The notes below the pieces were generated by a model. It ran no database searches. It saw nothing but the letters and a program-made list of their open reading frames with translations, and was not told the DNA's origin. From assembly GCA_036583965.1 (NCBI GenBank), contig JAZBQD010000030.1, forward strand, positions 115,134,926 through 115,198,925: a stretch of DNA of 64,000 bases. The letters run 5' to 3'. The translations under genes were made by a program, and so were the position numbers. Position 1 is the first letter of the stretch; the number at the start of each line of letters is the position of its first letter. This DNA is from Prunella strophiata (Eukaryota > Chordata > Aves > Passeriformes > Prunellidae). Shown piece by piece: positions 22,200-33,839 of this stretch.

Positions 22200-25100
22200 T
22201 GAGGAGGTGAGCAAAGCGTGGCCGGCGGCTCGGGGTTGCCGAGCCCGGGGCTGGGCACGGTGCAGCCCCCCCGCTCCCCACCCTTCCTTGCCCCTCTGCC
22301 GGGGCTGCGGACGGGCAGGTGCCCCCTTGGGCTGTGTCCCCGCGGGCTGTCCCCTCAGCCCCACGAGGCCACTTCGTCCCCGGCATCCCGGGGGCAGGAA
22401 GGGGTTAAATGCGCTGCCGGGCGCGGATCTCCGGGGACAACAGAGCTGGCCTCGTGCCGGCAGCGGAGCTGGCAGCCGCGGTGGGGCACACCGGGGCCGG
22501 GACACCCACCCAGTGTCCCGGACTGGCCCAATCCTGGCCCCAGGGCAGCGGGGCCCTCGGGAGCCCCGGCGTGGCTGCAGGGACACGGGTGATGTCCAGC
22601 CCTGCCTGGCACCACCAGGATGCCACCGGGCAGCCCATGGCCCTGTCCTGGAACGGGGCTCCTTTGGCAGGGCTCCTGCCTGCCCTCCTGTGCCGTGCTG
22701 GGGGACCCAGGGGCTCAGGAGGCAGGGCACTGGTCCCTCCTCATCTTCCCTGGGAAGAGTGTGAGTCGGGGGCTTGCCTGGGGCTCTGGGGGCTGGCTGG
22801 GACTGTGATGTGGTGGCTGTGGCTGCAAACCTTGCCTGTGACAGAGCCAGAGCCCCCCTGGAACCCACATCCCCTCCTTGGCACCCAGACAGACAGTGGG
22901 GCTGCTATGGGGGGCTCTGCCCTACACAAAGCCCCCTCCTCAGCAAGGCATTTGCCCTGTGAGTGTGGGCCGTGCCCGTGGGTCGTGCCCCTCGTTGTGC
23001 CACAGGCACCTTCGTACCTGCTGCTGGCAGTGCCAGGGCTGGCAGGAGCCAAAACGCTCCTGAGTGAGCCCTTGGGTCCTGCCCTGGCCCCTCCACGGGC
23101 ACCATGGTGTGTGCCCACGTTTGCTGTGGGTGACAAACCTGGGGCACTCTGGGGCTCCACATCCCCGGGGTGCTGGGTGATGAAGTGACCCCTGGCCTCT
23201 AGCCCCTCCTCCTCCTCCTCTCCTATTCCCAGTGGTGGTGCCCTTCATGGGCACGAGTGTTTCCTCTGCACTGGGATGGGATGGGATGGGATGGGATGGG
23301 ATGGGATGGGATGGGATGGGATGGGATGGGATGGGGATGGGGATGGTTCCTGCCAGGTGCAGCTCATCCTGAGGTGCCCACAGTCAGTTTGGGCTCAGCA
23401 TGAGCAGCGTGTGCCATGTCCCACTGTGGGCTGGGCCCAGGGCCAGGCTGGTGCTCAGGGCTGCTTTGGATCCAGACTGAGTCAGACGGGCTAAGTGGGG
23501 TCTTAAGGTCACAGGGGCAGCTGTGTCCCACTCCAGGGGCTGCCCTGGGGTACCCCCCAGCCCTGGGAGCCCTGTGCCAAGGGATGGGGTGGCTGCAGGA
23601 CAGAGGGGGCACAGGGGACGTGGGTGGCAGTTACAGCCCCTGTGGAAGGTGCATGTCCCTGAGGATGGCCCTGTGCTGTCACGGAGGGACCTCAGTGTCC
23701 CACAGTCTTGATCCTGGTCCCGTGACTCTGATCCTGTTCCTCCCACTGCCCTGCTCCTTCTCTCTCTGCTCCTGCTCCCTCTGCTCTGATCCACTTCCTT
23801 CCCCACTGTCCTGCTCCAGCTCCTCCTGATCCAGTTCTTTCTCCCACTGTCCTGATCTCCTTGATCCTGATCCCACTGTTTTGGTTCTGGTCCCATCCCC
23901 ACCACTCTCCTGCTCCTGCTGCCACCCCTCTGTCCCTTCTCCCACTGGCCCCACCCGTGCCCCTCCAGTCCTGCAGCCCAGCACCGCCCGTGCTGGCCCC
24001 GGGCTGAGCAACTGGTGCAAAGTGTTGTGAGGAAACCTCCGCGCTGTGTTTGCTCCCAAACTGGAGGCCAAAGGCCGGGACCGTGTTTGTGGCCCCCGGG
24101 GACCCTGCAGGCGGCTTCCTGCGGGGGTGGGGATGGGGGCCCGCCTGTGCCGCTCCCCGGTCACACGGCAGGGATGCGGGGGTCCCTGCCCGTGGCAGCA
24201 GGTTTGCCGTGGGGCAGCTGAGGCACAGCGCTGCGGGGCGCTCCTGGCAGCGCCCTGTGCCTGTCGCGGGGGTCGCGGCACAGCCAGGCAGGGCGGGGGT
24301 CACGGCACAGCCGCAGGAAGCCGCGTGTCAGGGCGGGAAGAGGAAGAGCGACTTCCCCATCCGAGGGGGCAGGGACGGGCTGGGGCTCGGGCCGGGGGCT
24401 CGGGCCCTTCCCCCTTCCCCAGCCCTGCACACTCAGCGGGCTCTGGGGAACGGGACCCCAGGCCAGGATTCCGGGACATTGCGGCTTCTCTGCCCCGGCA
24501 CCTCTGCTCCCTGCCTGTCACTGGCACACGAGTGGGGCTGCCATGCTCCCGGAGTGATCCCGTGGGTGGGCACCAGCTGCCCGTGGCCGGATCCCGATGG
24601 GAAAGGGGCTGCCGGCCCCAGGGTGGGCACGTCCCCACCCCAGCACCGTGGGGTGCCCCCGCCTCGGCTGGGCAGGGCTTGGCAGCTCTGGCTCTGGCCA
24701 GCAGCAGGAAGGGGAGCAGGATGCAGCCCTTAATGGGAATTGCAGAGGGAACCTGAGGAAGGAAAACGCGCGCCGGGATTGGGGATAAACACAGCTGCAG
24801 GAGCGGACGTTGGCTCCGGGGCCACGCCAGCCACAGCCCGCCCGGCCTCTGCCCGCCGGGAGCAGCACCGGCCCTGCCTGCTGTGGGCAGGACGGGGCTG
24901 GGACAAACGGTGACAGCTGCCACAGCCCCGGGATGCCCCTGCTCCCTGCCCTGCTGCTCTCTGTCCCATTCCGGGCTGGAGGCACAGCACAGCATGGCAC
25001 AGCATGGAATGGCACAGGGCAGCACGGGGTGCTGCCACAGCCTGGCTGCCATGGATGCGGCACCCTGGGGATGATGTAGTCCCTGTGCACACTGGCCGTG

Positions 25101-25300
25101 GTGGCACACACGTGTCCCTGGGTCATGGCAGGCAGACCCCCATTGGGGGGTCTCTGTCGGGGGGGTTTGCCTGCCTGGGAAGCTCATCTGGGCACTGGAT
25201 TGGATGGTGAACCAAGGGGATAGCCCCATCCTCGGGGTGTCAGAGAGGGGGAGCATGCTGACCCAGCCCTGGAGCATCCCCTCCCTGAGCCTCCTCTCTC
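22200..25300 (+). other. Right part of RHOG intron, no gene seen
   Basis: Unique, moderately GC-rich DNA runs between the 20-bp array and the RHOG acceptor. It contains a (GGGAT)n tract at 23272-23340 and several open frames of 150-370 codons. None of these shows a start context, domain or splice pattern that I can support. Confidence 0.5.
23272..23340. repeat. (GGGAT)n microsatellite
   Basis: About 13 perfect copies of GGGAT, ending in two GGGGAT variants. Confidence 0.95.
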
Positions 25301-25338
25301 CCCACAGGCTGCTGAAGGGGACACCAGGACCTGGCAGG

Positions 25339-25914
25339 ATGCAGAGCATCAAGTGCGTGGTGGTGGGCGACGGGGCGGTGGGCAAGACCTGCCTGCTCAT
25401 CTGCTACACCACCAACGCCTTCCCCAAGGAGTACATCCCCACCGTGTTCGACAACTACAGCGCCCAGAACACGGTGGATGGCAGGACTATAAACTTAAAC
25501 CTGTGGGACACGGCCGGCCAGGAGGAGTACGACCGCCTGCGGACGCTTTCCTACCCCCAGACCAACGTCTTCATCATCTGCTTCTCCATCGCCAGCCCGC
25601 CCTCCTACGAGAACGTCAAGCACAAGTGGTACCCCGAGGTGTGCCACCACTGCCCCAGCGTGCCCATCCTGCTCGTCGGCACCAAGAAGGATCTGAGGAA
25701 CAACCCTGAGACCATGAAGCGGCTCAAGGAGCAGAACCAGGCGCCCATCACCACCCAGCAGGGCATCAGCCTCTCCAAGCAGATCCGCGCCGTCAAGTAC
25801 CTGGAGTGCTCGGCGCTCAACCAGGAGGGCATCAAGGATGTGTTCACCGAGGCCGTGAGGGCCGTGCTCAACCCCGTCCCAGCCAAGCCCAAGAAGCCCT
25901 GCGTGCTCTTGTGA
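25339..25914 (+). CDS. RHOG: RHOG, Rho-family small GTPase, complete
   Basis: RhoG is a Rac-related GTP switch that acts with ELMO/DOCK exchange factors in membrane ruffling, migration and engulfment. The single coding exon encodes 191 residues, the usual length. The P-loop GDGAVGKT is at residues 10-17, the switch I effector segment [10 protein letters not shown] at 32-41, switch [15 protein letters not shown] at 56-68, the base-recognition motif TKKD at 115-118 and SAL at 158-160. A basic tail KPKK precedes the CAAX box CVLL, predicting geranylgeranylation. [16 protein letters not shown] and VHHC-type CHHCP favour RhoG over Rac1. The start is the first ATG after the acceptor at 25307. All motifs are intact, so the gene looks functional. 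It is divergent from STIM1 and convergent with PGAP2. Confidence 0.97.
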   Translation: MQSIKCVVVGDGAVGKTCLLICYTTNAFPKEYIPTVFDNYSAQNTVDGRTINLNLWDTAGQEEYDRLRTLSYPQTNVFIICFSIASPPSYENVKHKWYPEVCHHCPSVPILLVGTKKDLRNNPETMKRLKEQNQAPITTQQGISLSKQIRAVKYLECSALNQEGIKDVFTEAVRAVLNPVPAKPKKPCVLL

Positions 25915-26560
25915 CGGGGCTGGCGAGAGACCATCCTGCCCCTGCCCCCGTGCCCCACACACCTCCTGCCCCCCAGCCCCCCCATGCCTCCCCGAGCCTC
26001 GGTGGGACCGGGGCTGCCAGCCCGAAGCCCCCAGCTTTAATAATACAGACCTTGTTTGCACTAACTGGCCGCCCGCCCCGGGGGCACCGGGCTCCCCTGT
26101 CAGCCGTGCCGCCTCTCCGGTCCTGGCACAGCAACGCTTCCTGAGAAGGGGATGCCCGGGGTGGGCCACCCCCACTCCAGCCCTGAGCCCCCCACAGGGA
26201 CCTGCCACCCTGAGTCCTCCATGGGGACCTGTCACCTCCACTCTTTACACTGGCTGGGGCACAGGGGATCCCCAGCCCCTCTGTGCCAGCCCTGGCACTC
26301 GCCCAGCCCGGAGCATCTCGCTGGCACTGCCCCATCCTGCCCCGGGATCCCCCTGGCGGCACCAGGGGCTCCTGGGGGATGTTTGGGGTGAGCCCCACAC
26401 CAGGGACCTCCAGCCCTGCTGGGAGCAGAGCCAGTGTGGCCAGAGTAGAGAGTTCCTGCCCTGGCTGGTGCTGGAGCTCCACAGGGCAGCAGGACTCACC
26501 TGTAACCAGCTGCCCCCAGAGTTGCTTCTCCTTAAATAAAAACCTGCCCAGGCCCCCCGT
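25915..26560 (+). other. RHOG: RHOG 3' UTR with poly(A) signal
   Basis: GC-rich unique sequence follows the TGA. A canonical AATAAA lies at 26535-26540 within CTTAAATAAAAACC, and cleavage is expected about 15-25 bases further on. An AATAAT at about 26040 could be a weak proximal site. Confidence 0.65.
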
Positions 26561-27429
26561 GTCCTGTGCTCTCCCACACACACCCACCTTTCCTGGGCAT
26601 GGGGACACTCCCTGGAGGGACACGGGTGTCACTGGCCCGAGCTGGACTGGGACCCATCACCGGGCCAGGGCCAAGCTGAGGGTGCTCATGGTGCCTGCCA
26701 GGGCTCTCTTCTGGGGTGAACTGCCACGGGAAGTTTGGCATGTCCCTGCCATGGCCAGTCCTGACCCCACCATCTCTGTGCCCAGCTGAGCTCCCACCCA
26801 GGGGGTTGGGGACATTGCAAGGGACAGGAATGGGAACAGTGCAGGAGGTGGCCATGGGGCCGTTGCACTGGGTGGGAATGGGGACACTGAGGATGGGGAC
26901 ATTGCAGGAATCGGCATGTGAGTGGGGTCCCCACCTGGGCAGCCCCCAGCCACCCCAGCCCCAGTACTGCCTCTGGAGTGGCAGGTGGAGGGCAGAGCCC
27001 TGTGTTCCCATGCCCAGGGGTGTCCTTGGTGTCCCCGTGTCCTGCAGCTGGCGATGGCAGCAGCGAGGGACCAGTGGCATCCCCAGCCGCTCTCTCCACC
27101 CCCTTGCCACCCCCCCGGCACGTGCTGGCGGGCGGCCAGGCCCGGACACGGGCCCCTTGTCCGGCCCCGGGGCCTTCCTGCAGGAAGGGCAGAGACCCGG
27201 CGCCCGCCACAAGCCGCCTTTGTTCCCTGACTCCCGTCTGCAGCCAGAGCCGGGGGCAGGCGTGGGCAGCGGGGCTGGGGGGCTCCAGCCACGGCCCAGC
27301 CCCGGCCCTCCCACGGCCGCGCCTCCGGGAGCCTCCCGGGCCGCGGCAGAGCCCTGCAGAGCCCGCCCTGGGAGCCCGGGACACGGCCCCAGGGGCACTG
27401 CACAGCCACGGGCTCGTGGGTCCCTGCTG

Positions 27430-27670
27430 CACCAAATCCTGCTCCCACCGTGGGCATCCAACAGCCCTGTCCTGGTGTGTCCGTGGGAGGATCCCCATGG
27501 CCAGGTCCTGCTCCCACTGTGGGGATCCCCACGGCCATGTCTGGGTCCTGCTGTGGGGATCCCTACAGCCATGTCCTGTTCCCACTATGGTGGATCTCCA
27601 TGGCCATATTTGGGTCCTGCTGTGGGGATCCCTATGGCCATGTCCTGGTCCCACAGTGGGGCTGGCGAGG
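27430..27670. repeat. Short imperfect tandem repeat (TGTGGGGATCCC)
   Basis: Five to six copies of a unit of roughly 30-60 bp containing CTGTGGGGATCCCTACGGCC and GGTCCTGCT or TGTCCTGTTCCCAC. It is intergenic between the RHOG and PGAP2 3' ends. The rest of 26560-28190 is unique GC-rich DNA with no gene I can support. Confidence 0.7.
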
Positions 27671-28189
27671 TGCCACCCCGGTGGGGTTTGGTGTAGAAGT
27701 GGGTGCTGGGATGAGGAGGGGATCTCACGATGCCAGGAGCAGGACACAGCCCTGCCCTGGCCCGGCACAGCAGGATGAGCTCATGGCTCTTCCTCTCCCA
27801 GCTGCTCCCGGGGCGGCCGCAGCGAGGGCAGGGCCCCACCATGGCCCGGGACAGGGGGAACCAAGCCCCCGGCAGCTCCCCTGCCCCCAGCCCTGCCCAG
27901 CCCCAGCAGTGCCAGCCCCAGCCCTCCTGGCTCCAGGCTCTGTGCCCGGGGCTGTGCTGGCCCTGGCCCCACAGCATCTGTAAGATCTGCAGGATCTGCA
28001 GCCAAGTCAGCGGCCCCTGGAGCTGGGCGGGGAGCGGGGCCGCCAGCTGCAGGGTGGGCTCAGTCCCACGCCTCCAGCCCGGCCCCTGGCCACTGCCCAG
28101 CCTCACTGAGCCTTCCCAGGCTCCATCCGGCACCCAGGGGCCACATCCCACATCACAGCTCCCACAGCCAGGAACCAGAGCCTGCAGCC

Positions 28190-29465
28190 CAGCGATCCAC
28201 ATCCTGCACCCCAGCACCCAGGATTCACATTCCACACCCAGGCGATCCACATCCTGTACCCCAACACCCAGGATTCACATTCCACACCCCAGCAATCCAT
28301 ATCCTGCTGGGATTTGTATCCTGAGCCCCAGTTCCAGGGATCCACACCCCACACCCCAGCACCCCGACACCCAGGATTCACATTCCACACCCCACACCCC
28401 AGCACCTAGGATTCACATTCCAACCACAGCAATCCACATCCTGCTGGGATCTGAATACTGAAGCCCCAGCTACCCCAGCACCCAGGATTCACATTCCACA
28501 CCCCAGCACCCAGGATTCACATTCCACACCCCAGCAATCCACATCCTGTACCCCAACACCCAGGATTCACATTCCACACCCCAGCACCCAGGATTCACAT
28601 TCCACACCCCAGCACCCAGGATTCACATTCCACACCCCAGCACCCAGGATTCACATTCCACACCCCAGCACCCAGGATTCACATTCCACACCCCAGCACC
28701 CAGGATTCACATTCCACACCCCAGCACCCAGGATTCACATTCCACACCCCAGCACCCAGGATTCACATTCCACACCCCAGCACCCAGGATTCACATTCCA
28801 CACCCCAGCACCCAGGATTCACATTCCACACCCCAGCACCCAGGATTCACATTCCACACCCCAGCACCCAGGATTCACATTCCACACCCCAGCACCCAGG
28901 ATTCACATTCCACACCCCAGCACCCAGGATTCACATTCCACACCCCAGCACCCAGGATTCACATTCCACACCCCAGCACCCAGGATTCACATTCCACACC
29001 CCAGCACCCAGGATTCACATTCCACACCCCAGCACCCAGGATTCACATTCCACACCCCAGCACCCAGGATTCACATTCCACACCCCAGCACCCAGGATTC
29101 ACATTCCACACCCCAGCACCCAGGATTCACATTCCACACCCCAGCACCCAGGATTCACATTCCACACCCCAGCACCCAGGATTCACATTCCACACCCCAG
29201 CACCCAGGATTCACATTCCACACCCCAGCACCCAGGATTCACATTCCACACCCCAGCACCCAGGATTCACATTCCACACCCCAGCACCCAGGATTCACAT
29301 TCCACACCCCAGCACCCAGGATTCACATTCCACACCCCAGCACCCAGGATTCACATTCCACACCCCAGCACCCAGGATTCACATTCCACACCCCAGCACC
29401 CCAACACCCAGGATTCACATTCCACACCCCAGCACCCAGGAGTCACATTCCACACCCCAGCACCC
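28190..29465. repeat. 28-bp minisatellite between convergent genes
   Basis: The unit is CACCCAGGATTCACATTCCA plus CACCCCAG (28 bp). The left 300 bp is degenerate and includes other words such as AATCCACATCCTGCTGGGAT; from about 28560 to 29400 some 30 copies are essentially identical. It lies between the poly(A) signals of RHOG (plus) and PGAP2 (minus). Confidence 0.97.
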
Positions 29466-29679
29466 AACCAGAATCCCACTCCCACACATTCCCCAGTGCT
29501 TGGGGTCCATGTCCTGCATCCCATTCCAGCCCCCACCCTGCCCACGGTGCTGGTCTGGACCTGCTGGCTGTGCCAGGGCTGTTCCAAGGCCATGCCAGGG
29601 CTGTTCCAGGGCCGTGCCAGGGCCATGCCAGGCTGGGCCAGGTGGACATGCTATGGAGGTTGCTGAGAGCTCACAAAAA

Positions 29680-30866
29680 TACTTAGTGCTTTATTTCCAC
29701 CTCAAAGCCAAGGCGCTGCGGGGGCAGCGTGTCACACACATGCAGGGACACGGATGGAGCCCACGGATGGGGACACTGACGATGGACACGTGCAGCAGGA
29801 CCTGCCTGAAGCCAGCTTCGGCCCCAGCTCTGCCAGGGCACCACAGCTCCTGCTGGAGGAGGCCCTGCCCAGCCCTGGGATGAGCACTGGGACATCCCAG
29901 GGGACTCTTGGTGGTGGCTGTGCTCAGGTGAAGGGCAGGGAGGGACCCACACTGGTCCTTCCTGGCCTGAGCGTGGGGTCATTCCTGGCAAGTGCTAGAC
30001 CACCCCAAAATCAAGACAGCTCCAGGTGCCCCTTCCAGCAGCATTGCATGAGGAGCTTGGGGACACTGTCAGCGCCCATCTGCCATCCAGCCATGTTCCC
30101 TGTGCCATGGCAGCCAGAGCTGCACATCAGGGGCACTGCTGAAGCCCAGCAGTTCCCAGCTCCAGCCCCACGGCACAGGGGAAGCCATGGGGACACTGGG
30201 GCAAAGACCTCCAGCACCAGCACACACACCCTTCCTTCTCAAACCTGGGTTGGAACAGCACAGCACCCCTGGAACAGCCTGTGCTTGCTGGGGGTGCTTC
30301 TGGGAAAGGCAGGAGTGAGACATGGATGCTCCCAGCACCTGCTCTGCCCAGCGTGCTCCCACCCTGCTCCAGGCAGTCCCTGCATGGCCCAGCACCTTCC
30401 TGCTCCCCTCCTGGGCACTCAGGCACAGATGGGCCAGGGCCCTGCCCCAGTCCAGTGGGAGACCAGTGCTGAAGCCAGCCCAAAAGGCCACCAACCCTTA
30501 TTGAGGACTTGCCCCAAGACCCCCAGCCTGGAGGAGGAACCGTGAGATCCCCCCAGGCCAAGAAAGAACAGGGCAGGGCTGGACCCCCTGTGCCCCGATA
30601 CCAGAAGCAGCATCCTGCTCTCCCTGGAGCATTCTCCAAAGCAGCAGGCAGCAGGTCCCTGCTCCTCCTCTGTCCTGCCCTCCTGGAGCTAGCAGGCAGC
30701 CAGGACAGGGGGTCCCTGGGAAGAGCCCACAGCTCCCCTGGGGCAGAGCTGCAGGTGCAGCCAGGGACAGACACTCTGGGATCTCGGGGTGGTCCTCGCA
30801 GCAGCTCCACAGCAAACACCCAGGCCCAGCAGCACAGGGAAGAGGAAGCCCCAGCAGCGGGGCTGG
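29680..30866 (-). other. PGAP2: PGAP2 3' UTR with poly(A) signal
   Basis: Minus-strand sequence downstream of the PGAP2 TAG. An AATAAA is present on the minus strand at 29695-29690 (TTTATT on plus). No other gene is evident in this 1.2 kb. A 3' UTR of this length is plausible but its extent is inferred from the signal alone. Confidence 0.5.
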
Positions 30867-31587
30867 CTAGAAGTGCTTGTCCTCCAGCAGCGAGCTCACC
30901 ACCAGCTCCTTGTTGCCGAAGTCCCAGAAGGCAGTCATGTGGAAGGCCATGTTGGAGAGGACAACCAGGTACTCCAGGAAGGCGAAGACAGTGTACACTG
31001 GGGGAGGAAGCACAGCAGGTGAGGGGGACCCACAGCTACATCTGCCCTGGGAGCTGAGGGCATCTCTGGGCCACCTGTTTGGGACAGCAGAGCAGGGGCT
31101 GGGGGGCTCGACCCCACCAGGGAGAGTGTGGCTGGGCACCTGGAGCTTCCCTGGGCTGGATTTGGAAGGCAAGGCATCACATTAGGAGGATGTCAAACAT
31201 CAGGAATAATTCCTGCACATCAGAAGGATTTTTTTATAGAAGGGGTGCTCAGGCATTGGAAGAGGCTGCTCAGGAGGTTTGGAGTGCCCATCCCTGGAGG
31301 TGTTCAAGGAAGGCCTGGAGGTGGCACTCAGTGCTCTGGGCTGGGGACAAGGTGGGCATCGGGCACAGCTGGGACTTGCTGATCCCAGGGATCTCTTCCA
31401 ACCTTAATGATCCTGTGATTCAGTGATTCTGTGACCACCCAGCCCCTTCCCCACACGCCCCCCAGGCAGCTCCCTCACCTCCAGGGCCGCAGTACCAGTT
31501 GTGGTGGAAGTAAACGCACACGGCGAACGCGAACGTGATGAAGGTGAAGAAGAACAGCAGCTGCTTCCACTTGTACGACTTGCGCTC
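30867..31587 (-). CDS. PGAP2: PGAP2, last two coding exons (partial)
   Basis: PGAP2 is a multi-pass Golgi/ER membrane protein needed for fatty-acid remodelling of GPI-anchored proteins. Two exons are present: 31479-31587 (36 codons plus one base, starting ERKSYKWKQ after a TTCCAG acceptor) and 30867-30997 (ending [16 protein letters not shown]). The phase joins cleanly as G|TG to give CGPGVYTVF. The 79 residues include two hydrophobic segments and the signature [17 protein letters not shown], which I recognise from vertebrate PGAP2. A full protein is about 250 residues, so about two-thirds is missing upstream, and the 1 kb before the N gap holds no further exon. A CR1 fragment lies in the intron. 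The gene is convergent with RHOG as in other vertebrates. Confidence 0.92.
31190..31440 (+). mobile_element. CR1 LINE 3' end in PGAP2 intron
   Basis: Plus-strand CR1 tail with CATCAGGAATAATTCCTGCA, GAGGCTGCTCAGGAGG and GATCTCTTCCAACCTTAATG, ending in the CR1-type octamer repeats GTGATTCAGTGATTCTGTGA. It is antisense to PGAP2. Confidence 0.85.
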
Positions 31588-32626
31588 CTGGAAGAGGCCA
31601 AGGGCTGGGTGATCCCATCCCCATCCTGTCCCCATCCCTATCCCCAGGAAGCTCTGCCCTCTCTCCACACAGCCCCAGGGGTCTCTGCACCCTGGCTCCT
31701 CATGCAGAGCCCCCAGGCCAGCCCCTGGGGTGGCTTGGGCAGGGCTGTGCCCAGGGGCACATGGAGCTCACACCCACATGGAGATACAGGGTGTGAGGGA
31801 GCCACAGGGTCCCAGCAAATACAGGGCCCCCGGTGCTGGGGTGCTCAGGGCACTCCTTGAGGATGGGCCAAGGCTCTACCAGAGGCAGATCCCCTGGCCC
31901 AGGTGGCTGCAGGTGGCCCCAGGGCACGGGGAATTCACGGGGTGTTGCACCCCCTCACCCACAACAGCAGCAGGGAGGAGGAAACCACATGAAGGGAGGC
32001 AGCCAGGGCGGGTGCTGCACTGGAAAACTCACCCAGCACGCCCTGGCACTGGAGGGGCCCCATCCTGCCCCCAGCACCACCTCTGATGAGGCAGGAACAG
32101 AGCATGGGGATGCTGCCAGCAGCCCCACAGCCCCAGCTCGCTGCTTCTGTCTCCCAGAGGTCAGCCTTTGTGACAACCCAGGGGCCAGGCCTGTCCCCTG
32201 TGATAGGCTGCCCAAGCCACTGCCCAGCAGCCCAAAGCTGGGGGCTGTGGGTGCAGTGACCCCTGGCAGACCAGCAGGTACCAGCTCCAGTTCCCTTCCT
32301 CTATTTCTCCCATCACACTGAGAGCCATGGATAAGGATCTTACAGCCTGGGGGGCAGAGGAACCCCAAACAATGTCTGGAGCCCAAGGGCAGGGGAGCCC
32401 GGGAGCAGGAGAGCTGCAAGGGGGGACAGCCCCACAGAAGGGGCTGGGGATGCCACAGACAGCCCGGGCTGTTACAGGTGGGAGGGGAATTTCCCCCTCG
32501 CCTAACGCTTCACGTGAGACAAAGATTCCATTCTGAGGGAGTGCTGATAATAAGGAAAATTTAAATTGCCCCATCACACTTTCCATTGCCCCTGGAAACG
32601 CGTTCCAGGGCCGGCCAGGATGGAAA
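31588..32626. other. Contig end with no recognised exon
   Basis: I searched this stretch on the minus strand for the upstream PGAP2 exons (first transmembrane segments and luminal loop) and found none. The final 130 bases before the gap are ordinary mixed-composition DNA. Confidence 0.6.
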
Positions 32627-33126
32627 NNNNNNNNNNNNNNNNNNNNNNNNNNNNNNNNNNNNNNNNNNNNNNNNNNNNNNNNNNNNNNNNNNNNNNNNNN
32701 NNNNNNNNNNNNNNNNNNNNNNNNNNNNNNNNNNNNNNNNNNNNNNNNNNNNNNNNNNNNNNNNNNNNNNNNNNNNNNNNNNNNNNNNNNNNNNNNNNNN
32801 NNNNNNNNNNNNNNNNNNNNNNNNNNNNNNNNNNNNNNNNNNNNNNNNNNNNNNNNNNNNNNNNNNNNNNNNNNNNNNNNNNNNNNNNNNNNNNNNNNNN
32901 NNNNNNNNNNNNNNNNNNNNNNNNNNNNNNNNNNNNNNNNNNNNNNNNNNNNNNNNNNNNNNNNNNNNNNNNNNNNNNNNNNNNNNNNNNNNNNNNNNNN
33001 NNNNNNNNNNNNNNNNNNNNNNNNNNNNNNNNNNNNNNNNNNNNNNNNNNNNNNNNNNNNNNNNNNNNNNNNNNNNNNNNNNNNNNNNNNNNNNNNNNNN
33101 NNNNNNNNNNNNNNNNNNNNNNNNNN
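32627..33126. other. Assembly gap of exactly 500 N
   Basis: A run of exactly 500 unknown bases. The round number indicates an arbitrary scaffold-gap size, not a measured one. The genes on its two sides do not fit the conserved order (see findings). Confidence 0.98.
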
Positions 33127-33540
33127 CTTTGAGCAGCCCTGTGATGGGAGGGGTGCGCATGATTTTTTGCTGCTGGCCAGAGAGAGATCATGGTTTCCCG
33201 GAAAGAAATTGCAAGAGTGTGAGAGCTGCAGAGCAGAAGAATATTGTATTGCACTAAAAAAAAATAGTCATTTAGTTGAGAAGAGTTTTTTGCACCTGGT
33301 TTTTTTGGATGATTTGCACTGTTTGTATGATTTGTATCCTATCATACAACTGGTTTGTCCCATTGTCCCTCTTCCCCACCAAGCCCTGGTGGTAGCATTT
33401 TGTGCGAGTTTCACTTCTCCTTTCCCGCCCCTTCCTCAGTTGTATCCCATTGGCGGCGTTCTCTTGTCTTGGGTTGTTTTGTGATTGAACACCTAGGCAT
33501 GTTGAATGCCCTTTCTGTTTTCTTTGTTCAAGTGGACCCC
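33127..33540. other. AT-richer unique or LTR-like segment beside the gap
   Basis: This segment is less GC-rich than its surroundings, with a TTGTATCC...CATACAACTGGTTTGTCCC stretch and pyrimidine-rich runs resembling retroviral LTR or old repeat DNA. No coding potential is seen. I cannot assign a family. Confidence 0.25.
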
Positions 33541-33564
33541 CAGCCCCCGTCCCAGGCAGCAGGG

Positions 33565-33839
33565 GCAGGACACGGTTCCACGGTTTATTTCCAGGCTGGT
33601 GGATTTCTCAGGGGCAGGATGCCACGGGGGCTGTGGGTGCCCACTCTGGTACAGTCAGACAGGCTGGGATTCCTCAGCCCTGCAGCTGGGGGTCCCACCC
33701 TCGGGCACCTCTTCCCCAGCGATGGTGCAGCTCCCGCCCTGCAGCTCGGGGGGACACCAGGGACATTCGTGTCACCGTCACGGGGCACCCGCAGCCGCCG
33801 CCGTGCCCGGGGGGTGGCGGTGCTGGGTCCGCAGAGCCA
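33565..33839 (-). other. CHRNA10: CHRNA10 3' UTR with poly(A) signal
   Basis: The sequence between the CHRNA10 stop and a minus-strand AATAAA at 33589-33584. It is short and GC-rich, consistent with a compact 3' UTR. Confidence 0.6.

Noticed and set aside
26532..27768. Long open frames on both strands between RHOG and the 28-bp array
   Set aside because: GC-rich intergenic DNA with a small tandem repeat. No recognisable domain and no consistent start or splice signals.
28190..29465. Regular 28-bp repeats resembling CRISPR repeat length
   Set aside because: There are no spacers between units and the host is eukaryotic. It is a simple minisatellite.
32627..33126. Open frames of about 200 codons across the gap
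   Set aside because: They are made of unknown residues translated from N.
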